64,000 bases of DNA from Blattamonas nauphoetae (lineage: Eukaryota > Preaxostyla > Oxymonadida), in the NCBI GenBank assembly GCA_033064195.1, contig JARBJD010000297.1, positions 1-64,000 of the forward strand, read 5' to 3'. The position numbers and the translations under genes are program-made. This document shows, piece by piece, positions 11,859 through 22,287 of the stretch (position 1 is the stretch's first letter; every line of letters starts with the position of its first letter). The notes under the pieces are model-generated. The model searched no databases and was not told the DNA's origin. It saw nothing but the letters and a program-made list of their open reading frames with translations.

Positions 11859-13246
11859 CGCTCTCGATATGTGACATATACCGGTCTGCTCTTTGTGTTT
11901 CTCATTCTTTTATGACTTTATCTCTTTCCGATCAGGTGTTCTTCAGCTCGATCATCGCCCCGTCCCTCAACCAGACGATATGGTTGGGGCAGTCGATCGC
12001 TCTCGATATGTGACATAAACAAGTCTGCTCTTTGTGTTTCTCATTCTTTTATGACTTTATCTCTTTCCGATCAGGTGTTCTTCAGCTCGATCATCGCCCC
12101 GTCCCTCAACCAAACGATATGGTTGGGGCAGCCGATCGCTCTCGATATGTGACATAAACAAGTCTGCTCTTTGTGTTTCTCATTCTTTTATGACTTTATC
12201 TCTTTCCGATCAGGTGTTCTTCAGCTCGATCATCGCCCCGTCCCTCAACCAAACGATATGGTTGGGGCAGTCGATCGCTCTCGATATGTGACATAAACAA
12301 GTCTGCTCTTTGTGTTTCTCATTCTTTTATGACTTTATCTCTTTCCGATCAGGTGTTCTTCAGCTCGATCATCGCCCCGTCCCTCAACCAAACGATATGG
12401 TTGGGGCAGTCGATCGCTCTCGATATGTGACATAAACAAGTCTGCTCTTTGTGTTTCTCATTCTTTTATGACTTTATCTCTTTCCGATCAGGTGTTCTTC
12501 AGCTCGATCATCGCCCCGTCCCTCAACCAAACGATATGGTTGGGGCAGCCGATCGCTCTCGATATGTGACATAAACAAGTCTGCTCTTTGTGTTTCTCAT
12601 TCTTTTATGACTTTATCTCTTTCCGATCAGGTGTTCTTCAGCTCGATCATCGCCCCGTCCCTCAACCAAACGATATGGTTGGGGCAGCCGATCGCTCTCG
12701 ATATGTGACATAAACAAGTCTGCTCTTTGTGTTTCTCATTCTTTTATGACTTTATCTCTTTCCGATCAGGTGTTCTTCAGCTCGATCATCGCCCCGTCCC
12801 TCAACCAAACGATATGGTTGGGGCAGTCGATCGCTCTCGATATGTGACATAAACAAGTCTGTTCTTTGTGTTTCTCATTCTTTTATGACTTTATCTCTTT
12901 CCGATCAGGTGTTCTTCAGCTCGATCATCGCCCCGTCCCTCAACCAAACGATATGGTTGGGGCAGTCGATCGCTCTCGATATGTGACATAAACAAGTCTG
13001 CTCTTTGTGTTTCTCATTCTTTTATGACTTTATCTCTTTCCGATCAGGTGTTCTTCAGCTCGATCATCGCCCCGTCCCTCAACCAAACGATATGGTTGGG
13101 GCAGTCGATCGCTCTCGATATGTGACATAAACAAGTCTGCTCTTTGTGTTTCTCATTCTTTTATGACTTTATCTCTTTCCGATCAGGTGTTCTTCAGCTC
13201 GATCATCGCCCCGTCCCTCAACCAAACAATATCGTTGGGGCAGCCG
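11859..13246 (+). repeat. 139-bp tandem array, about ten copies, inside the hAT element
   Basis: The unit contains GATCGCTCTCGATATGTGAC and a later CCCCGTCCCTCAACCA. It recurs at exact 139-base steps (GATCGC at 11995, 12134, 12273, 12412, 12551, 12690, 12829, 12968, 13107). Middle units differ at only one or two positions, such as AGTCGATC versus AGCCGATC; the first and last are more diverged. A period of 139 is not a multiple of three, so the array is not coding. The near-identity means recent expansion or homogenisation. It sits between the left end and the transposase 3' end, where a spacer, enhancer or internal binding-site cluster is possible. Confidence 0.93.
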
Positions 13247-13547
13247 TTAGCTCGCGTGATGTGACATATACCGGTCTCCTCTCTCTCCTCTTCGTCTTTT
13301 GCTCTCCTAGACGCACTTTTTACATTCGTGTTATCTCTTGCACATATCCGAATCTCTGCTATCTTCCTAGAATCATTTCAGTATTTCATTTCGTTTACCA
13401 CTCTCCCTGTCCATTCCTCACTCTCTTACAGGTTCCAGCCTTCAAGCAACGACCCCATTTCGTGAACACAACAACTTTGTCTGTTCTTGAAAAGCGGAGG
13501 AGAAAAGATGTGGGGGCGATTAAGAAGAGGATGAAAATGAGGAGAAA

Positions 13548-14069
13548 ATGGATGGACGAGATGAGAATGAGGAGGATGAGAATGGGGATGAGAAGGATGA
13601 GAATGGGGATGAGAAGGATGAGAATGGGGACGGAGAGGATGAGAATGGGAACGAGGAGGATGAGAATGGGGATGGTGAGGATGAGAATGGGGACGAGGAG
13701 GATGAGAATGGGGATGGAGAGGATGAGAATGGGGATGAGAAGGATGAGAATGGGAACGAGGAGGATGAGAATGGGGATGGAGAGGATGAGAATGGGGATG
13801 GAGAGGATGAGAATGGGGATGAGAAGGATGAGAATTTGGACGAGGAGGATGAGAATGGGGATGGAGAGGATGAGAATGGGGATGGAGAGGATGAGAATGG
13901 GGATGGGGTGGAAGCGAATGGGGATGGAGAGGATGAGAATGGGAACGAGGAGGATGAGAATTTGGACGAGGAGGATGAGAATGGGGATGGAGAGGATGAG
14001 AATGGGGATGGAGAGGAAGCGAATGGGGATGGAGACGATGAGAATGGGGATGGTGAAACAACGGAATGA
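13548..14069 (+). repeat. 21-bp acidic-coding tandem array (DENGDGE heptad)
   Basis: The unit GATGAGAATGGGGATGGAGAG repeats with small variants for about 500 bases. In one frame it reads Asp-Glu-Asn-Gly-Asp-Gly-Glu for 173 residues after an ATG at 13548 and ends in TGA. Because the unit is a multiple of three, other frames on both strands are open too. An in-frame TAA lies shortly upstream, at about 13521. I see no initiation context or partner exon, so this could be a small acidic protein carried by the transposon or simply a minisatellite. It ends about 90 bases from the 3' end of the transposase gene, which runs the other way. Confidence 0.6.
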
Positions 14070-14159
14070 GGTTGTGCTGATTGCGTGGAAAATAGAAACC
14101 GTTCAGAACTCACTTTGACTTGTCCTTCACAAACTATTCGATACAAAATCAAACTATGT

Positions 14160-17001
14160 TTATTGTGAAATGAATGCATTGACTCTGGATCTCTTCGCAA
14201 CTGGAATCATCGGCTGATAGTGATTGCCGTTCACATAGGCAACGCGAAGAGCTGGTTGTTGTCGTACAGACAAAGATGGTTGCAGCATTGTCGCAATTGG
14301 CCTCATGTTACTGGAATGAATGATGATCTGTCTCTGAAGGAGATGAGACACCGCAACGATTTCCCACATCTCAACTGGGGTGGATTGGAGAAGGTTCTCA
14401 CTCATTCTGTTCTCCCAGTCGTGAAGAAACGTCTCAACATCGATGGACTCTCTGTGACCATTCATGTACTCAACCGTTTGTCTTCTCAGGTCCGATACAG
14501 ATAGGTCAACGTCTGGGAGGAGAAGAAGGATGGAGTGGAAGAAGCAGGAACCATTGGTAATTGACTCGCCTCTCTTCCAAGATCTCGAATATCTCGCATC
14601 GAATCGAATCTCATCCAGAGATCTTGGATCTGTTCGAATGGATTTCGAATCTTTTCCGCCATTCACGAGTCTCTCCCTCTCGAATTGGTCCTCAGAACGT
14701 TTTGTCTTGACAATTGGTGATTGGGTCAGACTTGATTCGGAGAGTGATGCAACACGGAGAATAGCATCGTTCGTTTTGGACAACAACCGGGGACGTTTGA
14801 GCGAAGCATGGCGCTTGACAACTTTGATAGTCCTCTCAGCTGAAGCTTGGGTTGGAGGTGTTCGTAGCAACGTGTCGGCGAGAAATGCGAGTTGATGGAA
14901 TTCCGACTCCTCAGATTCAACTTCCTTCTTCCAAAAGTCGACACTGCTGTTCATCAAACGATGTTGATTAGGGACTACTCCTCCATCGAGCCACACTTCA
15001 TAGGTCGACAAATTCCGGTCCATTTCTGATTGCTTCATATTGGGGAAGGTTCTTTCAAGAAGAATCTCGAGGTTCCCCACCATAGTATTGGCAGGGGTCA
15101 ATTGTTGAATGAAGGAACTCGCCAGTGGGCGGGTAAATCGAAGTACTTGGTCAATTTCAACAACAATTTCTACTCCTTTCGACACTGATTCACCTGGCTG
15201 AATGAGCAGGATGAGTTCGTCATCGTCACTTCTCCTCTTTGCCGACAATTCATCAAGACTCGTTCTCCATGACACTCTCTTTCTCTCACGAGCTTTCACA
15301 ATTGAATGAATGGCTATTGTGTCCTCGTCATCATCATCAGATACAATATCTCCATCGAACTCCTCTCGATCACATCTTGTTCGGGCAACCTTCTTTTGTA
15401 AGTGGTTGATGAACAACTCATCCCAGAGTTGTGGCTGACTGGGCCCTTTCCACGGTGACTTCTGATTCTCCACATCGCGCAAGAAAGTCTTTTGTCGAAT
15501 GGCCTCTCTCCCCTCAGATGTCAGAGAGTATCCGAGAATGGCTACGAACCCATCATCATCGAGGAGAGTGAGTCGACACACCTCGGTGGCCACGTCATTG
15601 ATGAGGTTGGCCCATTGAAATGAGACAGGGTGCACACTTTGTGCGAGAGAGCACAACAGATACACAAGGTTTGTGAGAAGTGGTGGGGAGTTAGCAATTG
15701 ACATTGAATTCCTCTCTAAAACTCCGACAGTATTGAAGAGAGGGTGAATCAAGTCGTGGAGGAGGTCAAGAAAATGCAGTTCACTGTCGGTCAGAGCAAT
15801 CAACGTCGAAATTGTCTGACGATTGGTTCTGTACCACTGTACGATTGGTCCACAAGATATCCAGCGAGAGCCGATGAATTTCGGTGGATTTGGTAGTTCG
15901 GATTTTGAAATCGAGATTGTTTCAGCAAATGATGAAAGGAGATTGAGTGCTCCTCGAAGAAGGATAGACCGTGAGTGAATATGACGAAGGGCTGTGTTCA
16001 ACTTGTGTGCCCAACATTGAAAATGAAGAGGGACGAAGCCACAAATTTCTGAAAGAGGTTGCAGAAGCAGTCCTTTTCTCGCCTCGGTGTTGGGATGAAA
16101 GACTGACACGTATCCAGAGCCTCCATCCGTCACAAAACAGTGAATACGCACACCACGTTCAAAGAGCTTCATTGTTTCGTCAATGATAACTTTTGCAGAA
16201 TCAACCCCACTCGAGGATGTTTCCTGAATCGAATGAAAACGTGGAAATGATTCTTGAGATGGATCTGTGAGAACGAAAACATGGTTGTGCTTCCGTCCAG
16301 CTGGAGGCGTCACCCCATCGATGCACATCGAGACTGTGATTCTCTCTTCAGGTTGCATTTCGTTGAGTTGCTCTGAAAGCCTGATCATGTTTCTTGATAG
16401 CGTATACCGTGTTGTAGGTGTGAGAAGCTCGGATGTTGTGCTGTTTGGAAACGACTGACCCAATTTGATGAGGTCTTGTTCCAATTTCACAAACGCTGGA
16501 TCTTCAACCATCTGAAATGGTGTTCCTGAGCGAGCAAAAAAAACCAGGACTGAATGATCAACTTGTGAAAAGTGGAACACTCTCTCACGTTGTTGATTTT
16601 GTTCGAGCGTTCGTTTACGACCAGCTTCCAACAATGAACAAATTGACTGCGTGGATGAAGCACTGAAGAAACACTTGTGATCGACAAATGTCGTAATTGT
16701 CCCACGTCCGTAGAATCTGCACATGTTCCCGTCTCCATTCTGACATAGACATTGGAAATCTTTTTTTTCAGCACAGATGGACTTTGTTTGAACGTCAAGT
16801 CGATAATACTTTGCATATGGTCTTCCCCCACTTGATTTCCTCTCAACACGTGTGATAATGAGTGAGGGATTGTGAGGGTGACGAATGATATCAGTGTCTG
16901 CAATGGGAGGCTAATTGAAATCAAAATACAATACCTGTTGCAGTTAGAATGGTTCTGTTGGCATTTATTGTGATGTCATGAGTCAACTGTTTCTTATTCA
17001 T
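14160..17001 (-). CDS. hAT transposase fused to a C-terminal OTU cysteine protease (two exons)
   Basis: Exon 1 is 17001-16935 (ATG at 17001), the intron 16934-16898 (GTATTG...TTGCAG, 37 bases) and exon 2 16897-14160. The junction codon gives Asp and the spliced frame is exactly 935 codons including TAA. From the N-terminus: a Cys/His cluster at 64-98 (C64, C72, C74, C82, H96, C98; possible BED-like finger); hAT catalytic core with candidate acidic residues D216 (SMCIDGVTPP) and D280 (CFVTDGGSGY); the hAT CxxH motif CWAH (317-320); an inserted helical and acidic region; and the dimerisation motif PPTQASAERT with E710. Residues about 795-922 form an OTU-like domain: NGSCFFHS (Cys807), WEIVAVSHLLQRQIII, and YVNGNHYQP (His915). 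The hAT part should cut and insert the element. The OTU part suggests removal of ubiquitin-like tags or self-cleavage, which is inference. All key residues are present. Confidence 0.9.
16898..16934 (-). other. 37-base spliceosomal intron in the hAT-OTU gene
   Basis: The donor is GTATTG and the acceptor is CCATTGCAG. Removing these 37 bases joins the ATG exon to the zinc-finger/transposase frame without a stop; reading through meets one. An AT-rich interior with a possible TCAATTAG branch region is visible. Very short introns fit this genome's host genes. Confidence 0.72.
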
Positions 17002-17420
17002 GATTGTCGAGAACAATTGCTAATCGGTTCTTGTTTTGGATTTAAATCGGAAATCTATCAATGGGCGGATCGTCCGATGTCCAGGACTGGACACTTTTGT
17101 CCGTTTTTAAATGATCAGAATTAACACGTGAAGAAATTCAGACGATTCTTTTTTTCAACAAATGAGTGAATGTCCAAGATCGGACCAGCTTGGACATTTC
17201 AGCAATTTATGGGATTTTTGTCCGAATTCTCTAATACTCGTTTTTCATTTTTTTGAGAGACAAAATATGAATAATATCAACATTTTAGGCGATTTAACAA
17301 AAGAATTGGGAGGATTGATCATTGATTTCGACCAGAGGAATCACTTCTTTTTCATCTGGACACGGGCTCAGTCCGATGTCCAAGAAGAACGAGGTTATGT
17401 CCGTCCGTTGCACATCCCTA

Positions 17421-17428
17421 GTTCTCAT
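17421..17428 (+). repeat. hAT target-site duplication, right copy
   Basis: GTTCTCAT lies immediately outside the right CATCCCTA end and is identical to the left copy, so the insertion has not been rearranged since it landed. Confidence 0.9.
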
Positions 17429-17545
17429 CAAACAACGAGCCTGTCGTTCCAATATCAAATCGCAAAAATGAGTTCCCACCAGCCCGGCTGTTGCCTCCAA
17501 GTGATTGGGATAGTCTCTGACAATGAGAATACGATCAGATCACAA
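17429..17545. other. 117-base remnant between two transposons
   Basis: This sliver lies between the right duplication of the hAT-OTU element and the left duplication of the next element. With 11646-11712 it probably formed one continuous piece of pre-insertion DNA. No coding signal is seen. Confidence 0.5.
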
Positions 17546-17553
17546 GAATAAAT

Positions 17554-20500
17554 TTGGCTTGGGTCCGGATGTCCTGCCTGTCCTGTCCCGTGGGACAGGT
17601 AAAAAGAGGAGGACAATTCTGATAAAAGTGACGATGACAAGAATTGAACCCGTTCCTTCCTTCATCTTAGAGGAGAAATCAGAAATGAAAAATGAGGGAA
17701 GAAACCAGGCGATAATGCATATTTTCTGTTTTAGAATCATTTTATTACTGTTTTTTCACACAATTTTGATTAAAATTGCGAAAGTTGTCCAAAAGCTGTC
17801 GATCAGCCCACCATAGGACAATCATAGGACAATCCTGAATCGGGCTCAAACCATAGGACATGAAAGCTTTTTGAGACATTCACAATACTTGCGTCTGAAT
17901 TGAACAATAAAATTGAGTGAGGACAATTGTCCTGTCCTGTCCTATCGTGTCCTATGGTGGCCCGATCTGTCCTATCAAACCATCATTTTTGATAAATCGG
18001 ACGCAGATCGATAAACTGACACTTTTTTCAATGCTCACTAAGTTATTGAGATGCCCTGTATAGTCTTCTCTCGTGATTCTCGTCATTCTTTACTCTCTCT
18101 TCTGTTTTAGACGATGGATCACATGTCCGAGCTGTCCTGTGAAAAAATCGAAGTTAAACGACGTATTAGAATATGAAGAACTCAATTGACTCTCACTTGG
18201 TATTTTATTCTCGTCTTTCCATTATTATGTCGATTCAATGCGAATAGACCTCGTCTTCATCAAGCAAGTTTGAACTCCTGAGGATCATGTGATATGTCCG
18301 CTCAACTGTCAACCAGTATCCATTATTCGTGTTTTTATCGTCCTCTTGATCTAGTTCTCTTCTATCTCTTCGAATATAACATGCACTCGACAAGAAAAAT
18401 GAACTGATCGAAACGAAAGGGACAATGAATGAACAAAATGACCATTGAGATCAAGAAGAACAGAAAGAGTTGGAGAGATGAGCACAATTCAGAGGAGGAT
18501 GCAAAACAAGAGAGTAATCGGAGAGAAGGAAGGAAGTTGAGTGGACAAAGCGGGAACAGAGATGAAAGCGTGGGAAAGAAACAGAAGGTGTCACCGGAAG
18601 ATAAGATTGATGCACGTGCGAACCGGGACACTTTCCAGTTCAGTATATGTTTGCTCTGTTTTTACTTCGTGAGTTTCTTTCCATCATCTCTTTGAACTCC
18701 TCTCCTTCTTTCACGACATCTCTTTCTTTGATATCAATGTTGTTGCTCCTTGCATGTATCAAGGTCGACACAATCTCACATTCTGCTACAGTGTCTCCTC
18801 ACACTCTGATCCTCTTTTGGGTTTCCTGTAATCTTCTATATATTGGCCAACACATCGGATTCGGATTTCTGATATATCATCAACTGTTTCTGTTATTCCG
18901 TGTAAAGTCACCAGTCAACACTGTCCCAATTCCCAAACCAAAGAAAGAAAACCGTCTCCATGAAAAAGCTCGCAATGACGAACTTTATGAATGTCGAGCT
19001 CCACTTTGGATTCATCAAGTTTGTTAGACACACTTCAGAACATCTTCACTTCGTTTCAGGGATTATCGAACGCTCAATCAAAAAGAACAAATCATTCATC
19101 TCTCTCATCCTGAAATCAGCTCGTTCTAAAGTATCTCTCCATCGCAGGACTCTATTTTGACTGAAAAGATCCTGGAAGTCGTCATTTAGCCAGCACAGTT
19201 GATATTGAGCGATGATCTTCCCAAAAGCTTGGTGGGTACAATGCAGGCATATTCGGAGGATATGGACTCGCAGAAGCGAAGATGAACTTCACGAAGATGG
19301 TTTTACTGGTATTTTGATGGAACGAACCAGCCACGTTTTCTTTTGAGCGGCTTCAACGTCAGACTCTGTTAGCCGAGCAAAAGGCAAAGGAAACGAATGA
19401 CAATTCAGCTCATCAGTTACTCCTCACTCCTAGTTCAATTCCGCTGTTGAAGAGGATGCAAGCAGTTGCTGTTGATCAACTAAACGATGAAACAGAAACA
19501 GATGCGACGGACGCAACCACCGCCAAACGGAAACAGAAAGCCACGAAAATGCGAATAAACACCAATAGTTTATAGATAAATGATCGAAAGTTATCATTAA
19601 TTCAAACGATTAGCGAAGAAAATGCACACATTGACGAAACTGTCACTTCCTGTGAAGCACACCTCGCGTTGGTCGAAGCTGATGATCATTTGAATCATGT
19701 TCTGCATTCAGAGGTGGGAACAACAGCAGTGAGTATCTCGTTCTTCTTCGTGACCGCCTAAATGAATGAGATTCTCGCGATGACAAGGACGACTGGGAAA
19801 GCCATTTTCGCACAGATCTCGGAAGTGATGCTCATCCACAACTTGTTTGAACGTCTGGCACGGATAGCATCATCATATATCACTGCTCAAATGAGATCAA
19901 GATTGAGATTACAATGACACGCAATAAGAGACGATCAAGGAGACAACCAACTCCTTGGAGATACTGAGCCAATTGTCTGTTTTTGGGAATGCAACGATGT
20001 GGAACACAAAGCAGGAAGAGAAGCAAGTGACCGATGAAGATCAACAACAAAGAGAAGAAAAAGAACAACCAAGCTGGATCAAAGATTGGATTAACAAAGA
20101 CAGAAGAAGGAAGAAGCTATTTTTGAAAGTGAAAAAACAAGACAGATCGAAACAGGATGAAAACCTGCATCAAACGAGCAGTGAACCCACGATGAGACAA
20201 CAATCTCTCAGGGAGCGAAAATGACAAGGGAAACATCTGAAAGAGAAGCTAAGAATCAAAGACAGAATCGTGAGAATGATAAAGACCAGCTAACGAGGGA
20301 GATAAACAGAAGAGAAGAATACACATTGGTAACATACGTTGTGTCAGTAATTCTCTCTTGTTGACACTCTTCATTGACTCTATCCCATCTCACTAAACTC
20401 CTTATCATTGAGACATGCTGTGTTTGTGGATATCCTCTCCGACTGTGTGATCATCCCATCTTCAAAACAATAACTCCGTTCCAAACCCAAATCAGAGATT

Positions 20501-20663
20501 AAAAGGAACAATTCCGCACAGGTTCTGTGACATTTCTAGAAATCAGACTTTGAAGTCGGAAAAGAAGTGAAGATTGAAATGGATACCCAAAATATGGGGA
20601 AAAAACGTAGGACAAGGCCATAGGACACGAGTTTTGGGAGGAGGACATGCCGACCCAAGCCAA
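17554..20663. mobile_element. 3.1 kb hAT-like non-autonomous element
   Basis: The left end starts TTGGCTTGGGTC and the right end is its reverse complement, with similarity continuing about 12 bases further inward (ATGTCCT). Both sides are bordered by GAATAAAT (17546-17553 and 20664-20671). Both subterminal zones are packed with TGTCC, GTCCTAT and ATAGGAC strings (17570-17600, 17810-17965, 20605-20650), as expected for hAT binding arrays. The interior has no transposase. It holds Lys/Glu/Gln-rich plus-strand frames (about 18430-18640 and 19955-20224) that I cannot assign. It is likely mobilised in trans. Confidence 0.8.
18100..20540 (+). other. Interior of the 3.1 kb element: unassigned charged coding-like fragments
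   Basis: Plus-strand frames at 18429-18695, 18647-19027 and 19955-20224 are Lys/Arg/Glu/Gln-rich, or in the second case hydrophobic. They do not join into a known domain. The stretch 19440-19730 reads like a coiled, charged protein in more than one frame. It could be captured host exon sequence or degenerate element coding. No promoter or RNA gene is evident. Confidence 0.25.
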
Positions 20664-20671
20664 GAATAAAT

Positions 20672-21343
20672 CATAAAAGAGAAAGAAAACTCTGTTGTTG
20701 TGGTTGCCCAGTTATCCGTCAACATCTCCGCAAGTGTTCAAGATGTTCGACCAACATTTTTCAGAAGAATTTTGTTGTTCTCCTGTGGACTTGTGTTTTC
20801 GTTCTAAATGATATGAAGTCGGAGAAACCATGTGACTCTTGTGCCTTTCAGTAGATAAATGAATACAAATTGAACATACAGAGATGAATGGAACGATCAG
20901 GGCTGAGCATTCGATGACATGATGAGGACCAATTGACGTATCTTCAATGTAGGGTATGTCGTCCAGACTGTAATGATGATCGATTCTTATCCACCAGTTT
21001 TTCACCAACTCCACGCCTGAAAAGAGAGTTTCATGTCCTTAAAACGTCGTGGATGCCCCGTGCATCTTGAACGTGAATTTCTTCTCATCCTCGTTTAATC
21101 GTGTATCACTTTGCCTTCCAACATTAGAGATAGATGCAGTACTTCACAGAAAAGTTACGATAAACACTCCTTCGAGCTGAGTGGCGATGAATCGTTCGGA
21201 TCTTGTTGATAACCATATTTCACTTTTCTTCTCAGGGAAGTATTGTGTGCACGTTTCACTCTCGATTTGTTATTATTTTTGCTCAACAGGCACAGTGAAG
21301 TGGGTGATATAATTAAAGACAGTTGCACCCACATTCACCCAGG
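20672..21343. other. Intergenic stretch, no gene recognised
   Basis: A minus-strand frame at 20712-21014 has an Ile/His-rich segment (IRIDHHYSLDDIPYIEDTSI) that looks weakly coding but stays short. Nothing else stands out. Confidence 0.25.
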
Positions 21344-22287
21344 TGTTTCAAAAAGATGTTTGATCGAGTTGATACCCTCGCCCACAATACTGATTTTCCT
21401 CTCCTGACCACACTCCACCACCGACTCATCTCTCGTTTTAGAATGCCTGCATGGACAGATAGTGACAAAAAAGATGGTCTGTATTATTTTTCGCAAAAAA
21501 TGTGCACATTGTGTCGAGATTTTCTGACCAGTTTTTTCATTCCAGATTTTGCTCTCATTATTAATCTTTCTCTCCAGCAGAACAAAATTCTTAATTAACA
21601 CACAATATTATTCGGTGTCCCGCATTTTCTCCACTGCCACGGTTGTATTCTCTGACATCACTACGGATTGAAACATCGACACAAAGCGAGATGAGAGAAT
21701 TCGAGAAGAGGATAAATACATAGAAGATGTGATCGAGTCTACAGAGAGATATTGGCAGTGTTTTGATGGCGTGAAAGTCAGATTACTATCCAGTGGAGAG
21801 AGACAATCAGATCGAGGGTTTCGAGATTGATTTTGAGCTGATAGTCCCTTCTATTCCCAGATAATTTTGCATACCAGGATCCATAGACTGAGATTGAGAT
21901 TATGAATGATGTGAAAAATTCAGAAACTCGCATACACTTCAAATTGTCGACTCTGAATGATTGTGATCGACATGTCAGAGAATACAACCGTGGCAGTGGA
22001 GAAAATGCGGGACACCGAATAATATTGTGTGTTAATTAAGAATTTTGTTCTGCTGGAGAGAAAGATTAATAATGAGAGCAAAATCTGGAATGAAAAAACT
22101 GGTCAGAAAATCTCGACACAATGTGCACATTTTTTGCGAAAAATAATACAGACCATCTTTTTTGTCACTATCTGTCCATGCAGGCATTCTAAAACGAGAG
22201 ATGAGTCGGTGGTGGAGTGTGGTCAGGAGAGGAAAATCAGTATTGTGGGCGAGGGTATCAACTCGATCAAACATCTTTTTGAAACAC
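21344..22287. repeat. Large near-perfect inverted repeat (315-bp arms, 313-bp loop)
   Basis: The arm 21344-21658 is the reverse complement of about 21972-22287, essentially without mismatch. The same 85-codon open frame therefore appears on opposite strands in both arms. The outer ends are GTGTTTCAAAAAGATG and its complement. No target duplication is visible just outside. Candidates are a foldback-type transposon, a MITE with unusually long arms, or a recent inverted duplication. Transcripts crossing it would form a 315-bp hairpin. Confidence 0.85.

Larger units (their letters stand above)
11721..17420. mobile_element. Complete-looking 5.7 kb hAT DNA transposon encoding a transposase-OTU fusion
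   Basis: The left end at 11721 begins TAGGGATGTGCAA and the right end at 17420 is its exact 13-base reverse complement. Both sides carry the same 8 bases, GTTCTCAT (11713-11720 and 17421-17428). An 8-bp duplication with TAGGGATG-type ends is diagnostic of hAT (compare maize Ac). Both subterminal regions are crowded with GTCC/GGAC motifs, such as 11737-11790 and 17078-17105, 17171-17202 and 17371-17402, likely transposase-binding sites. Inside are a 139-bp tandem array, a 21-bp acidic-coding array and a two-exon transposase gene on the minus strand. Perfect ends, an exact duplication and an open gene suggest a recent and possibly still mobile copy. Confidence 0.93.

Noticed and set aside
11859-13246. 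CRISPR-like array
   Set aside because: Units are contiguous 139-bp tandem copies with no variable spacers, inside a eukaryotic transposon.
13144-14200. Met/Arg-rich, Ser/Pro-rich and His/Pro-rich frames over the 21-bp repeat
   Set aside because: These are alternative-frame readings of one minisatellite. Only the acidic frame was kept, and only as a possibility.
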